NCBI GenBank assembly: GCA_036872755.1
Contig: JAVHNS010000009.1
Coordinates: 186,001-250,000 of the forward strand
Length of the DNA stretch: 64,000 bases
DNA from: Orbilia blumenaviensis
Taxonomy: Eukaryota > Ascomycota > Orbiliomycetes > Orbiliales > Orbiliaceae
Reading direction: 5' to 3'
The position numbers and the translations under genes are program-made. Below the pieces are notes generated by a model. It searched no databases. It worked only from the letters and a program-made list of their open reading frames with translations, and was not told the DNA's origin. Positions 49,234 through 60,907 of the stretch are shown piece after piece (within the stretch, counting starts at the first letter, position 1; each line of letters begins with the position of its first letter).

Positions 49234-50458
49234 CGGGGAGAAGGGTTTTTTTTTGTGGTGTTCAAAATGATGTTGGTTTGCCGGAATATTAAGATACTGA
49301 TAATTGCTGACCAGATCCTATGTTCGAACGAGACGCGAGTTGATGAGAGAAAGTTAAAAGATGATGGGAAGTAGAAGTGATTTTTTTTTTTTTTACGGAT
49401 AATGGCATCACCTGTTCATATATCAAAGCATATTGCCGGTGAGGGAAACTATAAAAAACATGATCAATGGCCCCGAACACGTGGGGAAGCGGAAAGCCGG
49501 AACGAGCTTATACGGGGGGGTGGTGGGAAGGTAGTTATGATGCAGGTACGTCTGGTCAGGGCTTTGATGCGGATGCGCGCTAGCTAAAGCTCTGACAAGC
49601 TCTCTCTCTCCGAAGGAAAGACACACTTTAGGGTCTTAACATGATTTGATACTTGTACAGGTCCCAGGCCATGGTTGCATTCACATGTATCTACATCTTT
49701 ATATTAGTTTGTTATAAATTCAAGCAGGGAGCTTCGAAAGGAAGTCTTTCAGTAACTTTCCAACTCAAAGGTGGGCGCAGAAAGCCAAGGTTATGAGTAT
49801 CGAGCTATCCGATGTATTTTCAATGTCTTAAACCCAATTGATTGACAAGCTAGAACTATAGCGGGCCATATGCCATCCGTGGAGCGAAAAGATACGACCA
49901 TCAGCGACGGTAGCCGATTGGCCAATGCATATGCACACATGCATACACACCCATGTCCTGTGCAACGAAACGGCCATTTAGCTACTTAGCTAATCAAAGC
50001 TACCTAGGCTTGGGGTTTTCTTATCAGTCAGAGCTTGAGCCAGGGTAGATAGGCCTTACCGGATTGGTCTGGCCATTATGCAACAAAATATGTGTCCGTA
50101 GACGCATGAAGCTTGCATCTGGTAAGACTAGCGGGGGTTGATCAGGTGGCGGGCGGGTAGATCAGACTGACTGACTGACTGTGTCGAGTAGAGTTAACTG
50201 TGATATTTGCGACTTTCGGGGGACTGAACACTTCTAGGATTCCTGTAAGGAAGTCGCATGCTGTTCCGTGGCTTAATTAGACGCCCAGCCATTTAAATAC
50301 CTGTGTGGAAGTTGCAACTGGTTGGTCTCTTAATGTTCTTTTCTAGGGTTTGAATAGGTAGTTCACCATCTGCAACTGGGGGAATTTTGTATGTTGGAAG
50401 TTTTTCTGTCGACAATCGAGTCACGATCGTTAGTTTCTAGTAGACCCAGGTCGCCAAA
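49234..50458. other. 1.2-kb intergenic region (JmjC promoter / DUF3445 gene promoter)
   Basis: No coding support. A T-run (49380-49394), a GACT tetramer array (50165-50181) and AT-rich sequence before the DUF3445 start. The two genes are divergent. Confidence 0.5.
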
Positions 50459-52225
50459 ATGAAGTCAACAACTGTGATGTTCGAGGAGGACCCGATCCTT
50501 ATATGTCTCGTCGTTGCTCTCCTGCTAGCCAGCATCCTCATCAGAAACTATTCGTCAAGGTCTGATGTACAAGAAGACGGCACCAGTCCGGTCCCTTCAT
50601 CGCCTAAGGCCCAGGTATCCGCGAGTAAACGAAATCCTGGACGTCAGTGCCATGCATCGAGCAAATCATCGAATATACCTAGATAAACAGCTTTGGGACT
50701 GACGGATAGAGGAGCTCTAGAATGGATACCGATAGACTTCAAGGCGCCGGACCCGCCACCATATCCCGATTGGGATGTGAAACTCACAAAGCCATTGCCT
50801 TGTACGGTGATAGATCTAAATTATCCTATATGCATACCTAGGTATATATGATATTGGGAGAGCTATGTTATAAACTAATCATTATTACGGATTCTATCTC
50901 TAGATCGCCCATTCAAACACGGCCCAACCTATTTTGTCAACATGGTATGTCTAGCCAGAGTATAGTTATATAATATGGGGCCGGAAGGCGATCTAGGTTC
51001 TAAATACTGCCTCCCGTATACATAGGGTCTTCGAAAGGGCAACTTCGATGATTGGATAGAATTAGACAACGAATACCTCAAATTCCACGCCATAAAGAAG
51101 GAAAGAATAGAAACCCGCGGAGACAAGCTGTGCAAAACGGCACCGGAAGCCCTAGACGCTGCTATCGAGCTGCTGGAAATACTGTACGTATTCTTTTGGG
51201 GATTAAATGGTAGGATATATCTTGCTAAAATAGCTTATAGGTGCGATTATCTACCCACGCGCTACCCGTCGATGTTCACAAGAACTTCAGTTGGGATTGA
51301 CAATACTGTTACAAACGAGCGGTTTAATATCGTGCAGCGCCCGCTGGCAGAGGAGCCGATGAAAACAATTGGGAGGTTGATTCAAGATGATATCGCTATT
51401 ATGGTGGAGGGCTCTGATGGGCAGTCTTATTTGAAGTCTGGAAGCATAATACTGCCTGGTTTTTGGAAGCTTGAGGAGAAATTTGATATGAACCTCTCAG
51501 AGATTCGTAAGTTATCACACCAGTTAGAGTTTTCTCAAGGGTTTGGGTGGGGACAAGTCGCGCTGAATTGCAGATAATAGACACCAGTGGAAATGTGCCG
51601 CAGTTCCGTGAGAAGCTTGAAAAGGGAATGGTCAACTTTTTTAAAAGAGTTATGCCCGATGATATGGTAATCAGGCATAATGTGAGTATAGACGTAGACC
51701 GTATCAGGCTCTAATTTATAATCAGATCTGTGAGGCTTACGAAAAACGTTAGTATTTTATGCAAGTCGACGACGGCCTAGCTTGGTCTCACAGTATCGGA
51801 CCGGAAGACGCCTCCAACGTGGGTTGGTTCACCGCAGAGAGGGATAAAGTCGTCGAGAATCATTGGTTTCGAACAGAGAGGCAAACTCTTCGACGGTATA
51901 GATTCAACCTCCCCCAGTACAGTTGTGTTTTTACTATTTTTTCACTCTCTAATTTTGGATCTGGAACAGACTACCAAGAAGCGGCGGTGTAGTCTTCACC
52001 ATTAGAACATATTTCCACCCTGTTGTAGACGTCGCCAAAGAGCCATACGTACCGGGTCGCCTTGCTTCCGCTATCAGGTCATGGGGTGACGATGTGGCTA
52101 AATATAAGGGAAGTGAGAAGTATAAAACTGTCCTACTAAAGTTCCTCGATCAGGAAAACCAGAGACAAATCGATTCGGGATTGATATCGGAGGGTGGGCA
52201 GAGTCACTTGAAATATCCATATTAA
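50459..52225 (+). CDS. DUF3445 family protein (HDOD, haem-dependent oxidative N-demethylase-like)
   Basis: Exons 50459-50624, 50691-50801, 50904-50944, 51026-51183, 51241-51506, 51581-51681, 51753-51895 and 51970-52225 give 413 residues. Each splice was picked to keep one frame and match the family. A single N-terminal membrane segment (ILICLVVALLLASILIRN, residues 12-29) precedes a linker. The conserved core has FKHGPTYFVNMGLRKGNFDD, WIELDNEYLKFHAIKKERIE, YPSMFTRTSVGIDNTVTNER, the motif DDGLAWSHSIGPEDASNVGW, HWFRTERQTLRRLPRSGGVV and FTIRTYFHPVVDVAKEPYVP. Relatives include fungal proteins sometimes mis-labelled as mannosyltransferases. The family's catalytic role in filamentous fungi is not established. 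No signal peptide beyond the anchor. Ends QSHLKYPY. Annotators often fuse or split this gene because of the eight short exons. Confidence 0.86.
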
Positions 52226-52783
52226 GATATATAATGCACAATGCATCACACGTATACATAATAATGGCGATGAAGGTACGAATATGAATCAGAGTTTAGC
52301 ATTTGTAAGGAGTGCCACCGCAACTATAACTAAAGAACAATGGGGGGGGGGGGGGCGAAGGGGAAGGCTGAAATTGATAGAGAGAAATGTGTAGTATCTT
52401 ATAATCATTTTGAGGTGGTTCCACCTTACTATAAGTTCATCTAGCAAGACATTAAGGATTTAGGGCACACGTATGGACAGGAAAGATATTTTATTAGACC
52501 ATGTCTTGCCGCCTTTTAAGCCTTCTAGCAAGGGGCAATGGCAGTAGCTAGGACTTAGTTCCATTGCCCTTTGGCAAGCGTGGCGGAGCTGGATCAACCC
52601 TATCTATTTAAAAGAATTGCATAGCCTTATGGATACTTAAGCAACCACATGGAAATTTATATTCCATGCGGTTTGAGAGACATTTTACAAGTAGGAAAAT
52701 TAAAAGTAGAAAAAATTTACAAGTAGGATTGTTGCTCCAAGGGAAAACTTCGATGAGGAATGCCTGAAATCCCCAAATTCTGG
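52226..52783. other. convergent intergenic region with G14 run
   Basis: 558 nt between stops of two convergent genes. G(14) at 52342-52355. A pair of imperfect inverted segments lies at 52535-52580 (CATTGCC or GGCAATG pieces at 52537-52543 and 52562-52568). No coding support. Confidence 0.5.
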
Positions 52784-55700
52784 TTAGAAATCGAAATGGC
52801 TAAAACTGTCCATAGTAGGCTCTGAAAATGCGGCAGCTGGTGGCTTGACAAGGTTGATTTTCTCGGGCTGCTTTGGGATATGATCTTCAATTTTGAAGTC
52901 GTGTATCATGTCATTTACGATGTAAGAACTCTTCCTCCTGTTTAGCGCCATCCTTACATCTAGACGGCTGCTAGTCTTGAGGCTAGTGTCTAAGAAAGTC
53001 CAATTTTTCACTGTACAATCCGGTCAGCTTTGCATGTAAGGTAGCAAGGGAAGGGAAGAATACACACCTAGGTCCAATGCAAGAACGTCACAGCCCATTC
53101 GGTCGTAAAGTCTTGCACAGTGAAGAACAAATTCAAATTCGGCACCCTTCGGTATCTTCTCGGCACCTCTTAAACTTTTCAAAGTTTTGTCACGAATGAG
53201 TTTGTAAAGTATAACGAGGGCAGGGTCATCGGCTAAGAAGATCTTCCCAACGCCAGGCGACTCCGTTTTCGTGATCAAGGAATTTATCGGCATCATTAAC
53301 GAGCGGACTGCGAGGTCTTTGTGGTCGAGCAACCAGAAGGCCCAGGATGCAAGCCATTTGTTACCCTCTTTAGCAGCGAAGGGAAGAACTTTTTCTTCCA
53401 GCAGTTCCCTTAATACTGGGCCTTCATCTCCATCGTAAACCCTTGCAATCGCAATCGCAAGCTGAACATCGTTCATCTGCGTGAAACAAACGTTAACGGC
53501 ATCTTTCGGACGGTCAGCCAGAAGAAAGAATGCAGCCGCGTATTCGAATCGTTGTTTTCCGAGAAGCGCGTAAGCGTTCTTTGCTGCAATGGTCTTCCAT
53601 TTCGGGTCCTCGAAGTTGTTGCTTAAGAGCTTCATGGTCGCCCCCTGCTCCCTGTTCCAGTGTGCAATCCTCCATAATCCAACAAGAATTGTCTTCTTCC
53701 GAAGAGCTAGATAATAGAGAGAGCAATCTACGGGGTCCCGCTCTTCCTTACTCATGTATTGATTCCTTGCTAGGGTCTCAAAGTGCGTTTTGAGGGCAGC
53801 GGGGTCTTTCAGCCACATGAAAAATCCTGCATCCCGCGCCTGGCTCCATTGCATTTTGTTCTGGTATGTTTTTGTCACTAAATCCACGAGTATCTCTTGT
53901 GTCTCGCTTTGGAAAGCCCAAGAGATTTCTCTAAACGAGACCCCGGATGGGCGCGAATAAAAATTGGATTTTTGAAGAGCGCAGTCCTTGAAGAAGAGTA
54001 AGTATCGGACTCCCCATTCGTCAAGCGACTGCCTATGAAGCCATTCCTCGGACATGGACTCAACAATCCCAGCCAGTGACATTTGTTCCTTGCCAGAAAG
54101 ATAAGGTATTGAAACCTCCTTGAGCTGAGAAACAAGCTCTGAGCAGAGATTTTGATCGAAATCAGGCCGAGAGAATCCATTCACCAGCCTTGGGCCGTCG
54201 TCATTAAAATCGTTCTATTCCTTGGTTAGCCAGTTAAAGAAGAGAGAACTGTATTCGGTGATGTTACCTCTTCTGAAGTATGGAAGTCTTCCGGGGCGAG
54301 CCCTAAAGTACTCTCAATTTCCTGGGCCATGTCTTTGTCTTTCGTGTTATATGTAAGTTCCACAACGATTTGTTTAGCTAATTTCATCTTCCCGGCAAGA
54401 ACACACTGTTGTAGGAATTGCGGATGATATGACGGGAGAGGACCATTCAATCTCGAGACTAGGTCAAATATTGTTTCCATTCGTGAATCGTGGCCCGCTG
54501 GAGTCCAAAGACTCTGGACTGACGCATCATTTGCATCTTCGGGCCGGATATTCTTTGGGTGGATGAATAACTGGTTTCCACAGCCAATAACTAGAGCACC
54601 GTCGGAAAGCCATATGGAATCTCCGATAGGATGAGGGGTTATGCTACGATAGTTAGCGGAACGTTCAATAGGTGATTGCAATATATTCAACAGCATACCT
54701 AATTGTATTGAATTCACGGAAGGGGGCCCAAGCGGGACCGGCATTCAGATAGTCATAGCGGAGCTGTGAAAAGAGCACAACTTTATGAGCGAATCCCACA
54801 GCAAGTATGCTTTGGGAGTCCGGGGTGCAAGTCCAATCAAGATCTCTGACATATTCCCCTTCATCGAATCCGAATTTGTGCTCCAACTGGGCATTTCTGG
54901 TGTCCCATATCGTAAGCAAAGTTTTTTGGCTATCGATGACGGCAACCTTATGCATACTGCTCCCTCCGATTAAAGAAGGATCTGTAAGAAGTGTCTCCAG
55001 TGAAGATGTCTGCAGCCATTGAACCTCTTTCGAGTTAGGATTCATTCTCGCCGTCCATGATTGCACTAGGCCTTTCGGTGTTATCGACACGGCAACATCC
55101 CGGTTGAACGAATCAAGGTTATCGGAAACCGTGAAGTTCCACCCTACCGGATCTACCGGGACCAACATTGCTACATCATCATTCGCAGGTAGGTTGAATG
55201 TGGAATGTTGTGTAATTGTGCCGTACGAGTGTTCTGGCCTGGACCTGATCGATGATATACTGCTCCTTCGGCGGAGCCGGGGAATCTTTACTGCAAAAAC
55301 AGTGCCATGACGAGATTTGTCAATCACAAACACATGGTAGACAGTTTCCAAAGTTTCATATTCTGGGAGCAGGATCAAGGAGAAAGGCTGTGCTGAGATT
55401 TCAATGGGACATCTAGATAATTCCACAGCAGAAGAGTTCCGGCAATCCCACAGACAGACAGAGTCCGGGTGAAGCGTTACAACATACCAACCTAGGTTTT
55501 AAATCTTTTAGTAGGATGGTCTAAGGGATTTGTCGTAGGGAGCTGGATCATACCATTTGGGAGGATGAGTGTTTTTAGGACCTTTCCTTCGTCGGATATG
55601 TTGATCAGGGACTGCCTTTCGAGGTATGGCATATCTTCCTGAAGGGTGCGCCGCCAAAGAACATGCTCCCATTGCTTCGACGATGAAAGCAATGAGTTTC

Positions 55701-57253
55701 CTCTTGCCGTACGTTTTAAATGGTTGATAGGTTCCAAATGGCCCGACCAACTAATTCTGTCCTTCAACTGACATATGCTGGACGTCGGGTCCAGTAGATC
55801 TTCGATGCTGACGTCAAACCAACCGATTTCACCATTCGAAAATTGAACAGCCAATTCTAGACCTATCCTTCTGTCAGCCGATATGCCCGGGATCTTGAGC
55901 TGTATGCATTGGCTTACCAGTGGGCGCCTTTTGGCTAGCGAGGGTAAGAATAGTTCTGGGCCCACCGCTGTCCTTTGCGAACTTCCAATCAAGGTCAACC
56001 TGGTGGATAATGCTAAAAATATTGACAGACCGTTTCGATTTGGTTCCGACATTCTCAATACCCCAAGCTGACAGATGCCCGGAGCTGTGGAACATCAGAA
56101 GTATTTCTGAGCTTCTCTTTGCGATGTCGACTAGGTTTTGAAGCTGTTGTTTGGATGTGAGGTTCTGTTCGACATGGAGTACCGCTTGTTCGGTAGCAAC
56201 CGTAAAGACCCTTGTGTCTATCAGGGATATTACAGCGTCGAGTTCAAACCCGTGAGCTGTTGGCGACGGTTGAGTTAGAGAGGGCTGGGGAACCGGTCCG
56301 CCGAGGTCGAGTAGGGTGCATAGTTGGAATGGATAGACCTCATGGGGATCAAGAGGCGACCAGACCCGAAAAACGCCATCCGCAGCGAATGTATAGAGTA
56401 TATTTTCCGCAGCGATTTCCCTGTGGAAGGGTTTCTTCCAGACCAGCGATGTGACGACGTGGGGGTGCGGGAGGTATGAGAAATCGAATTCCGCCTCTCC
56501 GAGCGCATATGCCTGTCTCCTCCACAGTTTGACGAAACGATTCCAGGTGCTGGTCGAAGCAATGAAAGTTGCATCGTAGGAGAATGATGCCAAGTCTACC
56601 GGGTTTGCCAATTCCTTGCACCAGATTTCCCGGGCATCCGTTGTCCGTGCATCCCACAGATGGAGGCCAGCTGCGGCGACGAGCAGCTCCGAGTTCGCAC
56701 CCCATGATAACGAATGGACCTTGCCATCATGATTTTTAAGAACAATTCGGACGTAAGACTCCCACTACTGGAATAAAAATTCCTCAACTCAGCCAGGCCT
56801 TCCAGGAGATTTAGGTTTGAATAGGCGCACATACTTTTGCGGTTTTATTGAAGTTGGTGGATGGGGAGTAGACGTGGATGCAGCTAGGTAGGGCGACGGC
56901 GATCTAGATGTTGTTGATTTTAGAGTCTACACAAGGGAAAGAGATCCAGAAGCAGGGTGGATGCAATGTACCTTGCCCGTCCCCTCATCAAACGCTAGGA
57001 CTTGGAGATGTTCATCGTGGTATAGTGTTTGGATAAGGTCCCTGGTGTTGCTGGAGATAACTAAAGCTTTCCCCGACACATAGGCCTGGTGGGTAAGGTA
57101 ATAAAAAAAATAAAAGATGAGCGATGAAGTCCACACGAGACAGTCCATACTGATATCCTCAACAGCTTAACATACAATGTAATGGTCCCCTTCCCACTCA
57201 GCGGCTGCCAGCGATCGGGGATCCGACTTGACTCTGCCTGGAAGAACCCGCAT
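52784..57253 (-). CDS. RAV1: Rav1 / DmX-like (rabconnectin-3) V-ATPase assembly protein
   Basis: Nine minus-strand exons: 57253-57176, 57085-56972, 56903-56835, 56764-55918, 55856-55554, 55491-54699, 54643-54268, 54214-53068, 53010-52784; 1317 residues, near yeast Rav1 (about 1350). Rav1 is the scaffold of the RAVE complex that reassembles V1 onto V0 of the vacuolar ATPase. N-terminal beta-propeller parts: MRVLPGRVKSDPRSLAAAEW, YIAYVSGKALVISSNTRDLI, LLVAAAGLHLWDA, LASFSYDATFIASTSTWNRF, WRRQAYALGEAEFDFSYL. Middle: HLSAWGIENVGTKSKRSVNI. The C-terminal RAVE domain is unmistakable: ISWAFQSETQEILVDLVTK, WSQARDAGFFMWLKDP, RKKTILVGLWRIAHWN, NAYALLGKQRFEYAAAFFLL, ADRPKDAVNVCFTQMNDVQL and KVLPFAAKEGNKWLASWAFW. 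Each junction keeps frame; the intron 55917-55857 needs acceptor CTAG at 55857 to do so. No antisense overlap of note. Confidence 0.94.
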
Positions 57254-59077
57254 CTGGCTTGAACGATGGATATATTGGTGATTAGCTTGAAGTTGAGAAA
57301 TGCCGCCGAAGGCTGTACATTATTGAGGATAAGGTGGCATCAGGGGAATGCACACGCTGTGGGTTTGGTGTTTGTTTCCAGAGTCCGACTCGGAAGGTCG
57401 GCAGCAGACACTGAAGAACCCCGTGAGCGTACTGTAGTGCGGTTTGTCGTACAGCTGACGAAATACGAAGATAGGAAGAGGGGGGGGGGTCCAACAATCG
57501 AGAGCTCGTATGTATGTACCCAATGTTACGTACGAATAGGTAGGTATGCACGGAACGGCTGCGGGGGGTGAAGAGCGGGAGGGAAGAGATAGAGACGGAG
57601 ATAGAGGCAGAGATAGAGGAAGAGGAAGAGATACGCAGAAGGCGTGCTAGCTAAGGTGAACGCGACAGCTGCAGGTGGTCTGCCACAACCTGGTAAGTAT
57701 TCCCGAGCCGGGTGGATTGCAGTGGATTATGATTGATTAGATAGACGAGATCCCAGGTTGAGGTTCCGTTGAGGGCCAGCCGGGTCCAGAGGGGAGGGAA
57801 AAAAAGCAATTGGGATGGTTTGACAAAATGCAAGTGCGAGTGCAAGTGCCAGTCCCTAAATATAGCCTGTCTCCATACTATCCGAGAAGAGATATTTCTA
57901 CTTTGAGGGCAAGCCTGTGCATACATATGTGCAGCAGGAGGGAAAGACATGCAGAGTGGAGAGAGAGACAGAGAGAGAGAGAAGGGGGGCGGAAGAGAGC
58001 TACAGATTGAGAGGGAAAAAGGCTAGAAGCTCGGGATTCAAAAATATAAAGATGCTTAGTATAGTATAGTGTAGCATGACACTTGGGATTGGGATGGGGA
58101 AAAAAATAGCAGTGCTTCGAGAAAGCTGCATGTAACGTTTCGCTAATATATTTACAGGCCTGGAGATGTAAGTAAGCTAGGTAGGTACTTGGTTACAATT
58201 GCGTAGCAGATACAAGTCTAGTGTCAATGTGTTCTTTTTTTTTATTTTATTGAAGCCACTCGAGGTCAAGGTTTTGGTCGTCGTCATTTATAGCGTCATG
58301 TCCGATGCATTCGGCGACGGTTATGGGTTTGGCCCTTCTTTTTGGTTTTGTTTCCCCGGAGTTCTCGGGTAAGCATGCAGATTCGAGATCCACCAGTCGA
58401 CTTGCAAGGGGAAATTTTACTTAAGTACGAGTAGCTATAGAATAGAAAAGAAAAGAAAAAAAGAAAAAGGGTCGGGGAGGTTTTGATCTTGTGTGCTGTT
58501 GATATAGACGAAGTGCTACAGGGAAGCTATAGTAGAGGCTATAGCAGAGGCTACGTTATATTAATAAACAGAACAGGCTGGCAGATAGGTATATATGATA
58601 TCGGGTACGGGTACAAGCGATTGAGTCCACGAGGACGCATTCTGAGCAGGCCGGCAGTAGCTACCAGCCAGTGCTTTTCATTTAGAGATCTTAGTAAGTT
58701 ATAGTAACTAGGTACCTACCTACCTAGCCTAGCCCTGGGTACCTAGCTTAGGTAGGTAAGAAGTAAGTACCTAGGTAGTCAGATATGCAGCTTGTGTTGT
58801 GGTGCACCCGTTTATTCTTTATTTTATTATCGCTTTTATGTGCGACCTGACAGACGTCAACCTGCAGATATATCAGACATAGCTATTTATCATGCCAGCC
58901 CAGCTAGGTACCTAGGTAGGTGGGTTCTTAGTCAGGGTGTACCGGAAGGGATTATAGATATATATACACACTGATCTATTGATAGGTACCTACTTACTTA
59001 AGTAGGTAGGTGTTTGAATAGATATATAAGCTGCGGTCGTCGTCGTAGTCGTCGTCGTAGTCGTAGTCGTAGTTGTA

Positions 59078-59100
59078 GGGGGGGGGGGGGGGGGGGGGGG
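59078..59100 (+). repeat. G23 homopolymer (possible quadruplex)
   Basis: Twenty-three consecutive G after a (GTCGTA)n array, 1.8 kb before the PDK1 start. Confidence 0.9.
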
Positions 59101-59213
59101 AAGATCTGGTTAAGATCTATAGAGCAGGTTTGTATTGAACCGGCCCGAGTGATTTTCGTATCTTCTCACATTACCATTACCATTACCATACCATACCGTA
59201 CCAGATCATACCA

Positions 59214-59400
59214 GACCTCTGGCTCTCTGCCTGGCACCCTGCCCTGCCCTGCCCCGCCCCGCCCTGCCTCTCCGGCTCTCTGGCTCTCTGGCTCTCCGGC
59301 TCTCTCTCTGCTTCTCACCCTCACTCTCACTCTCTCACTCACTCACTCTCACTCTCTCTCTGCCTCTCTTTTGCCTCTCTCTGCCTCTTTTCTGTGTCTC
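59214..59400 (+). repeat. pyrimidine-rich low-complexity tract
   Basis: Arrays of CTCTGGCTCT, CCTGCCCTGC and CTCACTCTCA units, nearly all C and T on the plus strand apart from the G of these units. Confidence 0.85.
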
Positions 59401-60907
59401 CGCAATCTCCTCAGGAATTAAAACAGGCTCATTTGACAGCTACCTTAAAAACAAACTATACTACGGAGTACATGTACCATTGCAGCCGTGGCCATGCTCC
59501 TCTTCCCTTGAAATGCAATAATAACCTCCAACTCCAACCTAGCTTAGCCCGACTTAACCTGCTCACCTTCACCTCAGTACTTCACACTGCGCTATTGATA
59601 GAAATTCCCACTTTACCATATATTTTGCTACCTCACTTAAAAAATAAAATAAAAAATACATCATATCATTTAGTCCTTACTATCTAAGTACTGGGTACCA
59701 GGTAGCTGCCCGCATTACCCGCGGACAAAAACAAAAAACAAAGACAGAAACAAAAACCAGTGGAACAAGCTGTCATCAAAAGATATGCTGGCTAATTGAT
59801 GCCTCATTTCCTTTGATTCTGTCCGGTTCATCTGTTTTTTTTTTTTTTTTTGCTTGCAAATTAAACTGATATAAAAAATAAAATTAAAAACGCGACGGAT
59901 CCCTGGCCGCCTGCCAGAAGCACCTGCTCAAACATCATCAAACAAGCCCGCTTCAACTCAACTGTACCGTGCTAGCATACTCTTGCTTCTGGCCTCTCCT
60001 CTTTTTTCCCATCAACCAATCTTCGAACCTCGCTCCTCTCGGCCGCCGTCACCGCCGCAACTGCTGTCGTCGTCGCCCGCTGCACTCGCCGATACCCGAC
60101 CTTCACAGCGTAGATAGTCCAAGTTCCTTAGCTTCGAAGGGGGGGGGGAGAGTTCTTTCTCTTGCTTTCGAACGTTTTCGCCTTCCGCTTTTCCCTTTTT
60201 CCCCTGCTCCGACACACTTAGCATCGCTGTATTGCATTATCCTCTAACGGTCGAATTCCTGCACATCGCCTAACCTTCGACGCCCTTGAAACAGCCAGCC
60301 GGCACCCGGAATTTTGGAAGTTTTACCCAATTTAATAGGAGGTCCCGTCAAGACGACCGCTCGGATCCATCCTCGTCCTCGTCTCAGTCTCCGTCTCCGT
60401 CTTCCTGCTCTGTAGCTCTCTTATGGAAGAATCATTGCTGGCGACGACGATACTATCTTGTCCTGTCCTTATTCTCGCAGCTACATCCCTTAGTAATCCG
60501 TCCCAGGGATTAGCTGCTTCTGCTGCTTCTGCTGCTGATTCCCTTTTTGCATTACGACCCTAGCAGAAGTCCGAAATTAGATGTATGTATGTACGTATGA
60601 GCTGCGTATGTCGGGTTCGATTATGCACCCTCCCGTCTGCTCTGTCGCCTATCCGTCCCAGTGCAGTGTTCTAAAACCTCTACTCTAGGCCGATTGGGCG
60701 ATTCAACTCGCATTTTAGACCAGCCAGCCAACCAGCCAGCTTTGCACCGGCAATATACCACCCTTGACGTCCTTCCGGCTTCAACCCACACGCACGCATA
60801 CACACACAAACACACACACATACAGCCTATCGCCATCCCCTTGATCGGCTGTGGGGGGGATTCTGTACATCGGAACTCAACGAGAGAAAGCTTGAGAGAC
60901 TAGCCAA

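Larger units (their letters stand above)
57254..60907. other. 3.7-kb microsatellite-rich upstream region of the PDK1 gene
   Basis: Left part is the RAV1 promoter. Features: CCTAGGTA motifs (58705-58775, 58902-58925, 58983-59010), a (GTCGTA/GTCGTC) array at 59036-59070, G23 at 59078-59100, (ATTACC/CATACC)-type arrays (59172-59215), and a long CT/CCTG-rich tract 59214-59400. T- and A-runs at 59833-59850 and 59866-59890. The last kilobase before the start (60000-60907) is C/T-rich, typical of a long 5' leader, with (CA) stretches near 60800-60830. No coding support; overlapping short frames reflect repeats. Confidence 0.55.

Noticed and set aside
57282..57571. Overlapping frames upstream of RAV1
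   Set aside because: Fall in the promoter; both strands open only because of low-complexity sequence.
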